From the NCBI GenBank assembly GCA_030528545.1, contig JAUMYR010000031.1, positions 10,207 to 24,261 of the forward strand: a stretch of DNA of 14,055 bases, written 5' to 3'. The first letter of the stretch is position 1, and the number at the start of each line of letters is the position of its first letter. Positions 1 to 7,365 of this stretch are shown here, piece after piece. The notes below the pieces were generated by a model. It worked only from the letters and a program-made list of their open reading frames with translations, had not been told where the DNA came from and ran no database searches. Both the position numbers and the translations under genes were made by a program. This DNA is from Propionibacteriaceae bacterium (GTDB lineage: Bacteria; Actinomycetota; Actinomycetes; Propionibacteriales; Propionibacteriaceae).

Positions 1-807
1 GTCGCCGGGTTCATGACGCTGGTGCGTTCTCACGTCGCTGGCACGACCCCACGGTGGGCCCGCACCGACCTGGCCGATCTGTCGCCCGCCCCAGGCTCCA
101 ACGCCATCTCTCTGGTCTCCACCCAGCTCCACCGCGCGCTGCGGCGTCCGGGAGGGGCCGGGGCGCTGGCGGCCTACGACTGGATCCTGCTCGGGGGTTC
201 GATGATCCGCCCCAGCCTGCTGGCCGAGGCGGCCGAGAGCGGGCTGCGGGTCGTCACCACCTACGGCATGACCGAGACCTGCGGCGGGTGTGTCTACGAC
301 GGGCGGGCGCTACCTGGGGTCGGCCTCGACATCGTGGCCGGGAAGATCCGCATCAGTGGGGCCCACCTGTTCTCGGGCTATCTCGGTGACAAGGAGAGCA
401 GCGAACGCGCCCTGGTGGGGGGATGGTTCCACACCAGCGACCGGGGACGGTGGGCCGGGGACCGCCTAGAGGTCCTGGGACGCGCCGACGCGGTGGTGAT
501 CTCTGGCGGAGTCAACGTCGACCTGGACGAGGCGCAGCGGGCCGTGGACCGTCTCGGCGAGGAAGCGGTCCTCGTCGGCGTCCCCGACCCGGAATGGGGA
601 ACCCGGATCGTGCTCGTCACCGAGGCTTGCCACCCCCTGGAATGGTGGCGGACGCGGCTGCTGGGCGACCTGACCAGCGCAGCCTTGCCCAAGGAGGCGC
701 TGAGAGTCGATAAGCTGCCAGTGACCGAGCGCGGCAAGCTCGATCGGGTGAAGCTTGTGCGACTTGTGGAGGAAGCAGACCGTGGCGACGCTGGCGCAGT
801 GGGTTGA
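1..807 (+). CDS. menE: o-succinylbenzoate--CoA ligase MenE, 5'-truncated by window edge
   Basis: An ANL-superfamily adenylating enzyme that converts o-succinylbenzoate to its CoA thioester with ATP in the cytoplasm (menaquinone pathway). The frame is open from base 1, so the N-terminal part with the P-loop-like adenylation motif lies outside; about 268 codons are visible against roughly 370-480 in whole MenE proteins. Counting from the Met codon at 13, visible family motifs are YGMTETCGG (84-92), the hinge-side GWFHTSD (137-143, Asp143 for ribose contact), GRADAVVISGG (156-166) and the C-terminal TERGKLDR with the likely catalytic Lys242. The adenylation-domain call is firm. MenE specificity rests on the motif set and on menA, menC and menD following directly. 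Its last 26 bases overlap menA, which suggests translational coupling. Confidence 0.9.
   Translation, partial: VAGFMTLVRSHVAGTTPRWARTDLADLSPAPGSNAISLVSTQLHRALRRPGGAGALAAYDWILLGGSMIRPSLLAEAAESGLRVVTTYGMTETCGGCVYDGRALPGVGLDIVAGKIRISGAHLFSGYLGDKESSERALVGGWFHTSDRGRWAGDRLEVLGRADAVVISGGVNVDLDEAQRAVDRLGEEAVLVGVPDPEWGTRIVLVTEACHPLEWWRTRLLGDLTSAALPKEALRVDKLPVTERGKLDRVKLVRLVEEADRGDAGAVG
768..773 (+). promoter_or_regulatory. Ribosome binding site that sets the menA start
   Basis: GGAGGA lies 8 bases before the GTG at 782. It supports GTG 782 over the upstream in-frame TTG at 755, which has no such site. The site lies inside the 3' end of menE, so menA translation probably depends on ribosomes finishing menE. 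Confidence 0.7.
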
Positions 808-1654
808 GGGTGCCCGACCGAGGACGCTCCCGGCGGCCGTGGCACCCGTGTTCGGCGGCGTCGCGATCGCCGCGCACGAAGGCGCGACGCAGTGGGGGAT
901 GGCGGCGCTGTGCCTCATCGTGGGGCTCGCGCTCCAGGTCGGCGTCAACTACGCCAACGACTATTCGGACGGGATCAGGGGGACAGATGCCGACCGGGTC
1001 GGGCCGATGCGCCTGGTCGGGTCGGGTGCCGCGCGTCCCCATGCGGTGAAATATGGGGCCTTCGCCTGCTTGGGTGTGGCAGCCGCTGTCGGGCTCGCGG
1101 TGGTCGCGATGAGCGGGCACTGGTGGCTGTTGACCATCGGCGCCGCCAGCATCGCCGCAGCCTGGTACTACACCGGTGGCAAACGGCCCTATGGCTACGC
1201 CGGCCTTGGGGAAGTCTTCGTCTTCGTCTTCTTCGGGCTGGTCGCGGTCGCCGCCACCACCTATGTGCTGCTGGGCCGGGTGCCGCTGGCCGGATGGCTG
1301 GCCGCCTGCTCCATCGGGTGTCTCGCATCGGCGATCCTGGTGGCCAACAACCTGCGCGACATCGCCGGAGACCTCGCAGCTGGCAAGCGGACGCTGGCGA
1401 CCAGGCTGGGTGAGGCCGCGACCCGCACCCTGTTCCTGGGGCTGCTGGCCGTCGGGTTCGCGCTGCTGGTCTGGATCGCCTACCTGACCACGCCGTGGAC
1501 GCTGCTCAGCCTGTCGGGCGCGCTGCCCGCGTCCAGGGCCGCGACGCTGGTGATGAGCGGTGCAGTGGGCAAGGAACTCATCAGGGTGTTGCAGCTGAGC
1601 GGCCTGGCGGAACTGCTGGCCGGCCTCGGCCTGCTCCTCGGGTGCCTGCTGTGA
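782..1654 (+). CDS. menA: 1,4-dihydroxy-2-naphthoate polyprenyltransferase MenA
   Basis: An integral-membrane UbiA-family prenyltransferase that attaches the polyprenyl tail to 1,4-dihydroxy-2-naphthoate, giving demethylmenaquinone. With the GTG start at 782 the product is 290 residues, normal for MenA. The N-terminal EGARPRTLPAAVAP (about 9-22) is typical of MenA. The two Asp-rich, Mg-diphosphate-binding motifs are visible: NYANDYSDGIRGTDADR (56-72) and NNLRDIAGDLAAGKRTLATR (189-208). The rest is mostly hydrophobic, consistent with 8-9 membrane helices. The gene overlaps menE by 26 bases and menC by 4 (GTGA at 1651-1654), so it is inside a translationally coupled operon. The MenA/UbiA distinction rests on both motif style and neighbours. 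Confidence 0.95.
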   Translation: MATLAQWVEGARPRTLPAAVAPVFGGVAIAAHEGATQWGMAALCLIVGLALQVGVNYANDYSDGIRGTDADRVGPMRLVGSGAARPHAVKYGAFACLGVAAAVGLAVVAMSGHWWLLTIGAASIAAAWYYTGGKRPYGYAGLGEVFVFVFFGLVAVAATTYVLLGRVPLAGWLAACSIGCLASAILVANNLRDIAGDLAAGKRTLATRLGEAATRTLFLGLLAVGFALLVWIAYLTTPWTLLSLSGALPASRAATLVMSGAVGKELIRVLQLSGLAELLAGLGLLLGCLL

Positions 1655-2601
1655 TCGTCTACGACACCGCACTGAGGCTTCGGTTCCGGGGCATCGCCCG
1701 GCGCCAGGGCGTCCTGATCCAGGGCCCGGCCGGGTGGGCTGAGTGGAGCCCTTTCCTGGATTATTCCGGCGCCGAGCTGGTGCCCTGGTGGCTCGCTGCC
1801 CGCGAGGCCGCCTTCGAGGGATACCCTCCACCGCTGCGCGATGAGGTGTGGGTCAACGCCACGATCCCTGCCGTCGGGCCGGAGCTAGCCTTCGAAAGGG
1901 CCAGGTCCTCTGGGTGCCGCACGGCGAAGATCAAGGTCGCCGAGCCGGGACAGTCTTTCGCCGAGGACGAGGCCCGCGTCGAGGCTGTGCGTGCGGCGCT
2001 GGGGCCCAAGGGGCGCATCCGGGTCGACGCGAATGGCGCCTGGAGCCCGTCCGAGGCCCTGGAGCGCCTGCGGGTATTAGCTAGCTACGGGATCGAGTAC
2101 GCCGAACAGCCCTGCCGCACTACCGAGGAACTGGCCGAACTGAGACGCGCCCTGCTGCGGGCGGGGGTCAGCGTCCCGATCGCCGCGGACGAGTCGATTC
2201 GCCGCAGCGACGACCCCGGGAAGGTGAAACGCCTCGCCGCGGCTGACGTGGCGGTGCTCAAGGTGCAGCCGCTGGGCGGGGTCAGGGCCTGCCTGCGCTG
2301 GGCCGAGGAACTCGCGATCCCGGTCGTGGTGTCGAGCGCGCTGGAAACCTCCGTCGGGATCGCCGCTGGCCTGGCGCTGGCCGCGGCCCTGCCGGAACTG
2401 CCCTATGACTGTGGCCTCAACACGGTGAACCTGCTCACCGCCGATGTCGTGGACCACCCACTGGTCGCGGTGGCGGGACGTCTGGCGGTGACCCGCCCGG
2501 ACGTCGCTACCGGCAGGGTGCCGCTGGCGGACGAGGCGAGCGCACGGGCCTGGCGGCGCAGGCTGAGCGAGACCAAGGAGCTGGCATGTCTTCGTCCATG
2601 A
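1651..2601 (+). CDS. menC: o-succinylbenzoate synthase MenC
   Basis: An enolase-superfamily enzyme that dehydrates SHCHC to o-succinylbenzoate in the cytoplasm. The GTG start at 1651 overlaps the menA stop (GTGA) and gives 316 residues, the usual size of the short actinobacterial MenC. Active-site residues expected for the family are all visible: the KxK pair in TAKIKV (Lys93, Lys95), metal ligands Asp126 (RVDANGAW), Glu152 (YAEQPC) and Asp180 (AADES), and the opposing Lys204 (VLKVQPLGG). No strong Shine-Dalgarno site precedes the GTG, so initiation is probably by coupling to menA. The last 16 bases overlap menD. Related muconate-cycloisomerase-like enzymes share these residues; the men neighbours decide the call. 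Confidence 0.94.
   Translation: MIVYDTALRLRFRGIARRQGVLIQGPAGWAEWSPFLDYSGAELVPWWLAAREAAFEGYPPPLRDEVWVNATIPAVGPELAFERARSSGCRTAKIKVAEPGQSFAEDEARVEAVRAALGPKGRIRVDANGAWSPSEALERLRVLASYGIEYAEQPCRTTEELAELRRALLRAGVSVPIAADESIRRSDDPGKVKRLAAADVAVLKVQPLGGVRACLRWAEELAIPVVVSSALETSVGIAAGLALAAALPELPYDCGLNTVNLLTADVVDHPLVAVAGRLAVTRPDVATGRVPLADEASARAWRRRLSETKELACLRP
2575..2580 (+). promoter_or_regulatory. Ribosome binding site that sets the menD start
   Basis: AAGGAG ends 5 bases before the ATG at 2586. Two further in-frame ATG codons, at 2598 and 2601, lie too far from it. The first ATG is therefore preferred, making menD overlap menC by 16 bases. Confidence 0.7.
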
Positions 2602-4202
2602 TGGCCACGACCCTGGTGCGGACGCTGATTTCCAGCGGCATCACCGACGCGGTGCTGGCCCCGGGGTCGCGCAACGCGGCGCTGTCGATCGCCCTTGACC
2701 GGGCGGTGCGTGAGGGCAAGATCCGGTTGCACGTGCGGGTGGACGAGCGCTCGGCCGGTTTCCTCGCCCTCGGGCTGGCGAAGGCCTCAGGGAGGCCCGC
2801 GCCGCTGGTGTGCACCTCGGGCACCGCTGTCGGGAACCTGCTTCCGGCCGCCATGGAGGCCCGGCACGCTGGCGTCCCCTGGCTGGCGCTGACCTGTGAC
2901 CGGCCCGCGTTCCGGGTCGGCAGCGGTGCCTCCCAGACCACGGATCAGCCGGGCATCTTTGGTGCCTTCGCCGTGGCCAGCGTGCGGCTATCCAGTTCCT
3001 CGGGGCGTCCCGCGCACTGGGCCGCGGGGCTGCGCCGGGCTCTCGCCGCCGCGCTCGGGACCCGCACCGGGCGCCCCGGGCCAGCCCAGCTGAACGTGGA
3101 GTTCAGCGAACCGCTGCTCGGCGGCTCCGATGCCCTTGAAGCCGCGCCCCCCGCCGCCGCCATGCCGGGGCGCCTCCCCGCCCCGGCCCACCTGATCGGG
3201 TCCGGACAGCGCAGCGTCGTGGTCGCCGGGGACGCCGCCCCCGAGGTCGGGGCGCGGGCGCGGGCCTTCGCCGAGGCCGCGGGCCTGCCGCTGCTGGCCG
3301 AACCCTCCAGCAATGCCCGCGGCGGTCCCAACGCCATCGCGACCTACCGGTTGCTGCTCGGGGGGCCGCTGGGCCGCGAGATCGAGAGGGTCATCACCTA
3401 CGGGCACCCCACCTTGTCCAGGCCGGTCGCCACGCTGCTGGCGGCCTCCTCGATCCACCACATCGTCGTCGCCGAACACGCCGACTGGTCCGATGTGGGT
3501 GCCACCGCCTCGGTGGTCTGCGACGAGGTGGGCTGGGCCGGGCCGGTGGCCGAGGCGGACTGGCTGGAGCGCTGGCGGGCCCAGGACCGGGCCGTTCGGG
3601 CGCGGCTTGAGGACACGCTGACAGGGTTGAACGGTTACACCCTCGCGGCGGAGGTGGTCGCCGCCGCCGGTGGGCAGGACAACCTGGTGTTCGGTTCCTC
3701 CAACCCGATCCGGGACGCCGACCTCGCCCCGATCAGCCCGGACCCGGCAAGGTCGTGGGCTAACCGTGGCCTGGCCGGTATCGACGGGACCATCGCGACC
3801 GCGAGCGGCATCGCGCTGGCCACCGGCCGGGCGACGACGCTGCTGCTGGGGGACCTCACCTTCGTCCACGACGCCGGTTCTCTCCTCTTCGGACCCGGTG
3901 AACCCCGCCCGCGGTTACGCATCGTGATCGCAGACGACAACGGTGGATCCATCTTCCACACCCTGGAACAGGGCGCTGACAGCTACGCCGACTCCTTCGA
4001 GAGGGTCTTCGCCGTCCCACACGGCCTCGACCTGGCGGCCGTCGCCGCGGCCTTCGGACACCCGGTCACCCGGGTCCAGGACCGAGAAGGGTTACGAGAG
4101 GCGCTGGCCCGTCCGATCAGCGGTGTCGAGGTGCTCCTGGTCAGCATCGGGCGAGAAGAACGCCGGGCCACCAGCACCTGGCTGGCTTCCCTGGCCGGTT
4201 GA
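2586..4202 (+). CDS. menD: SEPHCHC synthase MenD (thiamine-diphosphate enzyme)
   Basis: MenD decarboxylates 2-oxoglutarate on thiamine diphosphate and adds the succinic semialdehyde unit to isochorismate, the committing step of classical menaquinone synthesis. The product is 538 residues, near the usual 550. Visible motifs are LAPGSRNAALSIAL (24-37), the cofactor-activating Glu54 in RVDERSAGFLALG, LVCTSGTAVGN and TDQPGIFG in the N-terminal half, and NRGLAGIDGTIATASG from residue 393. The ThDP/Mg motif runs from Gly422-Asp423 (GDLTFVHD) to Asn452 (DDNGGSIF), the expected spacing. It closes the E-A-C-D operon. Only 30 bases separate it from the convergent nuclease gene; a 5-bp stem, GAGGC 4217-4221 with GCCTC 4230-4234, is the only possible shared terminator and is weak. 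Confidence 0.96.
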   Translation: MSSSMMATTLVRTLISSGITDAVLAPGSRNAALSIALDRAVREGKIRLHVRVDERSAGFLALGLAKASGRPAPLVCTSGTAVGNLLPAAMEARHAGVPWLALTCDRPAFRVGSGASQTTDQPGIFGAFAVASVRLSSSSGRPAHWAAGLRRALAAALGTRTGRPGPAQLNVEFSEPLLGGSDALEAAPPAAAMPGRLPAPAHLIGSGQRSVVVAGDAAPEVGARARAFAEAAGLPLLAEPSSNARGGPNAIATYRLLLGGPLGREIERVITYGHPTLSRPVATLLAASSIHHIVVAEHADWSDVGATASVVCDEVGWAGPVAEADWLERWRAQDRAVRARLEDTLTGLNGYTLAAEVVAAAGGQDNLVFGSSNPIRDADLAPISPDPARSWANRGLAGIDGTIATASGIALATGRATTLLLGDLTFVHDAGSLLFGPGEPRPRLRIVIADDNGGSIFHTLEQGADSYADSFERVFAVPHGLDLAAVAAAFGHPVTRVQDREGLREALARPISGVEVLLVSIGREERRATSTWLASLAG

Positions 4203-4232
4203 GTCTCCCAGAGCCGGAGGCCCCGGGACGCC

Positions 4233-5921
4233 TCAGCCCAGGCCCCTCAGCCACTCCCGCAGGGCGAGGGTGGCGCGGACATCGTCCTCGTTGTATTCCA
4301 GAACGCGGACCCGGGCCGCCTCCCGCTCGGCCGGGTCGTCGGCGTGGACGGCGTCGTTGAACCAGGTCTGCGAGTTGAGCCCGCCCGGGTCGTCGTCGCG
4401 CCAGGAGAACCCGGCCCCGGCGTGTGCGACGGTCTTCAGGCCCAGCCCATTGGTGCCGAAGAAATGCGCCCTCACCAGGGTGAAGAGGTCGACGAAATGT
4501 GTCGTTGAGGCCTCCACCAGGTAGGCGACATCCGGATCCCCGGTCATCTTGGACAGCCGGTTCAAGAACACCCGCTCATAGTCGGAATAGTGGTAGACCA
4601 GCGCGTCCCGGTCCCGTAGCAGAGGGGCCAGGAAACGGGCGAACTCGATGAGTAAGGCGGTCTCCCCGGACCGGTCCAGGTCGGCGAAGCGGGCGAAGGC
4701 GTGGTATTCGCTGGTGCCCGCCGCCCGGTCGTTCACCAGCAGCCCCCACAGGTAGGTGCGCCCCTCATCGGAGGTCTCGATGTCGAAGTCGATCTCGACC
4801 TCGGCCGTGGGCACCTCAATCGGGCCGCTCGTGGTCCGCTCCAGTTCGATGCCGGCGAGCATCAGGCGGGCGCGCCGCGCGGCCAGCCGCAGGCGAGACT
4901 CGGCCCCCTCACGGTGGCGCACCTCGGGCAGGTAGCGGGGCAGCAGCTCGTCTAGATCGGCGTCGGCGAGATCGGTGAGGGTCGCGATGCCGAGCCCCGA
5001 CAGTGCGGAGATCTCCCGCACATCGAGGGGAGACTTGTTGATCCTTAGGCTGATTGACTCCTCATCGAGCTGGGAACGGCACCGTTCCCACCAGACGCAG
5101 TACTCGCACTCCTTCACCACGATCGGGACGACCGGCGGTGGAGGGTCGTCCTTTCCGCTCCGGGCGAGGGCCTGGGTGGCGACATAGACGCGGAACTGGT
5201 GCTCGTGATCGTAGCGTTCCAGCGCGCTCCTGAGCCTCCATCCGCTCTCACTCGTCCGGCTGAAGGTGCGCAACTGTTTCTCGGACAGGTCGACCCAGCT
5301 GACGCAATGGCCGCCGGCCTGGCTGGGACGATCGAGTCCGATCGCCCCGGCCAGCGGCGGGCCCGCGGCCGCATAGCCGGCGGCCTCCAGCATGCGCCAG
5401 TAGTGGGCGAGCTGCAGCAGGGTCTTCTCCTTGGACGCGCGGAAGGCGCTGCGAGGCACCTGGAGCGCGTCCTCCAGGCTGAGGCTGCCGAGGCGGGAGA
5501 TGGCCATGGTGTGGCCCTCGCGGCGTTCCAGGACCTTCTGCAGTTTGACCTCGACCGGGTGGTAGCCCGGGGTCCCCGCCGGGGTGTCGGCGCCCCGGAC
5601 CAGCAGATCGGGCCGCCCGCTGCGGTGACCGGCATAGTCCCGCGGCAGCAGCGCGTCGATGATGATGGCATCGCCCCGGCCAATCGCCTCGGCGCTGGCC
5701 GCCGCCCGGGTCTCGAGGGGGGCCTCGCGCAGCGGCCGCAGGTCGGTCACGGGGTTCTTGGCCGCGATCTCATCCAACACGGCCAGCTCGAACTCCCGGC
5801 CGCCGTGGAAGGCCTCCCCGAGGGACTCGTCTGGGGGCTCGGGCCGCTCCATGGTCGGGTCGAACAGATTATGGGTCTTGACCGGACAACTGCGCGCCGC
5901 ATAGGCGTCGAGGAGGAACAC
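4233..5921 (-). CDS. TM0106-type RecB-like nuclease with Cys4 cluster and C-terminal DEDD exonuclease domain
   Basis: A putative cytoplasmic DNA nuclease of 562 residues; no member function is certain. The N-terminal half has a PD-(D/E)XK core: GRPDLL (Asp105) and HPVEVKLQK (Glu124, Lys126). Cys12 (RSCPVKTHN) plus Cys272, Cys275 and Cys281 (CEYCVWWERC) match the one-plus-three pattern of [4Fe-4S] nucleases such as Cas4 and AddB. A short helical segment at 304-330 (ISALSGLGIATLTDLADADL) looks like an HhH-type linker. The C-terminal third looks like a DEDD 3'-5' exonuclease: Asp380 and Glu382 in FDIETSDEG, an Asp in YHYSDYE, and YNEDDV near the end. The GTG start at 5921 lies one base after the menG stop, and FLLDAYAARSCPVKTHN looks like a natural N-terminus; the open frame extends upstream only as menG shadow. 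No helicase domain is fused. Confidence 0.85.
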   Translation of the reverse strand: MFLLDAYAARSCPVKTHNLFDPTMERPEPPDESLGEAFHGGREFELAVLDEIAAKNPVTDLRPLREAPLETRAAASAEAIGRGDAIIIDALLPRDYAGHRSGRPDLLVRGADTPAGTPGYHPVEVKLQKVLERREGHTMAISRLGSLSLEDALQVPRSAFRASKEKTLLQLAHYWRMLEAAGYAAAGPPLAGAIGLDRPSQAGGHCVSWVDLSEKQLRTFSRTSESGWRLRSALERYDHEHQFRVYVATQALARSGKDDPPPPVVPIVVKECEYCVWWERCRSQLDEESISLRINKSPLDVREISALSGLGIATLTDLADADLDELLPRYLPEVRHREGAESRLRLAARRARLMLAGIELERTTSGPIEVPTAEVEIDFDIETSDEGRTYLWGLLVNDRAAGTSEYHAFARFADLDRSGETALLIEFARFLAPLLRDRDALVYHYSDYERVFLNRLSKMTGDPDVAYLVEASTTHFVDLFTLVRAHFFGTNGLGLKTVAHAGAGFSWRDDDPGGLNSQTWFNDAVHADDPAEREAARVRVLEYNEDDVRATLALREWLRGLG

Positions 5922-5922
5922 G

Positions 5923-6618
5923 TTAGGCCGCCCACCCCCGGTGCATCGCGACGATGCCGCCGGACAGATTGCACCAGCCGACCGCCGCCCAGCCCGCCTC
6001 GGACATGAGCTCGGCCAGCCCTGGCTGGTCGGGCCAGGCCAGGATGGATTCCCCCAGATAGGCGTAGGCGGGTGGGTTGCTGGAGGCCTTCGCCAGGAGC
6101 GGGACCCCGTGGCGCAGATAGGCGTGGTAGGCGCGGCGGAAAGGGGCCCAGACCGGGGCCGAGAACTCGGTGATGACGATGCGTCCGCCCCTCTTGGTGA
6201 CCCGGCGCAGTTCTCGGAGCCCACCGAGGGTGTCCTCGACATTGCGCAGCCCGAAGGAAATGGTGACCGCGTCGAAGGTCGCGTCGGCATAGGGAAGGGC
6301 TAGCGCGTCGGCGTTGACGAAGGGAAGTTCCGGCAGGCGCTGCTTGCCGACCCTCAGCATGCCGAGGGAAAGATCGGTCGGGATGACCTGGGCGCCCGCC
6401 CGGGCGAACGGGGCGCTCGAGGTTCCGGTGCCCGCCGCTAGGTCAAGGACGAGTTCGCCTGGCCGTGGCTCCACGGCCTCGACCGTCGCCTGGCGCCAGG
6501 CACGGTCGGCACCCAGGCTGAGCAGATCGTTGAACAGGTCGTATCGTCGCGCGACAGCATCGAACATGTGCCCCACATCGGCGCGGCGTTTGGTCAGGTC
6601 GGCACGGGATGGTCGCAT
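5923..6618 (-). CDS. menG: Demethylmenaquinone methyltransferase MenG/UbiE
   Basis: A SAM-dependent class I methyltransferase that performs the last step of menaquinone synthesis, C-methylation of demethylmenaquinone. It has 231 residues, a typical length. Visible family motifs are the N-terminal [20 protein letters not shown] (15-34), the SAM-binding [10 protein letters not shown] (57-66), the SFGLRN segment (121-126) and the C-terminal [12 protein letters not shown] (217-228), all diagnostic of UbiE/MenG. The ATG at 6618 is preferred because a likely -10 box sits 7 bases before it and no coding pattern continues upstream. It is on the strand opposite the menE-A-C-D operon, with the nuclease gene directly behind it as a likely co-transcribed partner. 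In this window the substrate is demethylmenaquinone; ubiquinone genes are not seen. Confidence 0.95.
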   Translation of the reverse strand: MRPSRADLTKRRADVGHMFDAVARRYDLFNDLLSLGADRAWRQATVEAVEPRPGELVLDLAAGTGTSSAPFARAGAQVIPTDLSLGMLRVGKQRLPELPFVNADALALPYADATFDAVTISFGLRNVEDTLGGLRELRRVTKRGGRIVITEFSAPVWAPFRRAYHAYLRHGVPLLAKASSNPPAYAYLGESILAWPDQPGLAELMSEAGWAAVGWCNLSGGIVAMHRGWAA

Positions 6619-6625
6619 GAGCGAA

Positions 6626-6631
6626 AGACTA
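6626..6631 (-). promoter_or_regulatory. Likely -10 box of a leaderless menG promoter
   Basis: Reading the minus strand, TAGTCT (fits TAnnnT) is followed by 7 bases and then the menG ATG. No Shine-Dalgarno site precedes that ATG. This arrangement matches leaderless promoters common in actinobacteria, where transcription begins at or within a base or two of the start codon. No convincing -35 box was found. Confidence 0.45.
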
Positions 6632-6717
6632 TCCGCACCCACCGGCAACCAGCACGGCGAACTACCCGGGACGGACGGAGGGCCGACGGCGGCGGGCGGA
6701 GGTGGCACACTTGGGCC

Positions 6718-7365
6718 GTGGCGAAGAAATCCAACCGGGTGCTGCACGTATCGCAGCTGAAAAAGGCCTATGGGCCGACGACGATCGTCGAGGGGTTCAA
6801 CCTCGATGTCGCGGCGGGCGAGGCGGTCGCGCTGACCGGACGCAACGGCGCGGGCAAGTCGACGGTGCTGCGCTGTATCGTCGGCGCGGACCGGCCCAAC
6901 GAGGGCACTGTCGAACTGTTCGGAATCCGCATGAGCGAGACCAACCCGGAGATCCGCCGCAACGTCGCGACCGTGATCGACGACCTGGACTTCTTCCCCG
7001 ACCTCAGCGTCGTCGAACACCTCGACCTGCTGGCCAGGGCCCACGGCGTCGAGGACCCAGACAGCATCGTCGACGAGGTGCTGGAAGAGGTGCAGCTGGT
7101 GGCCCAGGCCGGTCAGCTCCCGGCCACCCTGTCCTCCGGGCAGCGCCGCAGGCTGGCGCTGGCCACGGCTTTCGTCCGCCCACGCAGCCTGCTCGTGCTC
7201 GACGAACCCGAGCAACGGCTCGACGTCGAGGGCATCGCCTGGCTCGGTGAGCGGCTGGCCGCCGAGAAACGCGACGGCCTGGCGATCGTGCTCGCCAGCC
7301 ACGAACCGAGCCTGGTCGAGGCGATCGGCGCCCGCAAGGTCGAACTGGGGGCACCGCGCGGATGA
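6718..7365 (+). CDS. ABC transporter ATP-binding protein with atypical Q-loop
   Basis: A cytoplasmic ATPase subunit of 215 residues that should energise the permease encoded just downstream. Visible are Walker [10 protein letters not shown] (41-49), signature LSSGQRRRL (138-146), Walker B LLVLDE with catalytic Glu163 (158-163), and the H-loop His195 (ASHEPS). Aligned to the common 'YVPQ' segment, the Q-loop position is Asp88 ([11 protein letters not shown]), so the conserved Gln is missing. The D-loop region reads DEPEQRLD rather than DEPTxGLD. The GTG at 6718 fits the [11 protein letters not shown]-terminus; GGAGGT at 6698-6703 is 14 bases away, long for a Shine-Dalgarno site. CACACT at 6706-6711 sits 6 bases before the GTG and could instead be a weak leaderless -10. 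The substrate is unknown. Confidence 0.88.
   Translation: MAKKSNRVLHVSQLKKAYGPTTIVEGFNLDVAAGEAVALTGRNGAGKSTVLRCIVGADRPNEGTVELFGIRMSETNPEIRRNVATVIDDLDFFPDLSVVEHLDLLARAHGVEDPDSIVDEVLEEVQLVAQAGQLPATLSSGQRRRLALATAFVRPRSLLVLDEPEQRLDVEGIAWLGERLAAEKRDGLAIVLASHEPSLVEAIGARKVELGAPRG

Noticed and set aside
617..1831. A 404-codon minus-strand frame under menE, menA and menC
   Set aside because: The product is rich in Q, R, G and P, the pattern of a shadow frame in GC-rich DNA. The plus-strand genes carry full catalytic motifs.
4203..4235. A shared bidirectional terminator between menD and the nuclease gene
   Set aside because: The only stem found is 5 bp with an 8-base loop and no T-run on either strand, and it overlaps the nuclease stop codon. 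This is too weak to list as a feature.
4233..6290. A longer 685-residue form of the nuclease starting inside menG
   Set aside because: The extra 123 residues are a shadow of the menG coding frame. The GTG at 5921 begins exactly where nuclease-like sequence begins.
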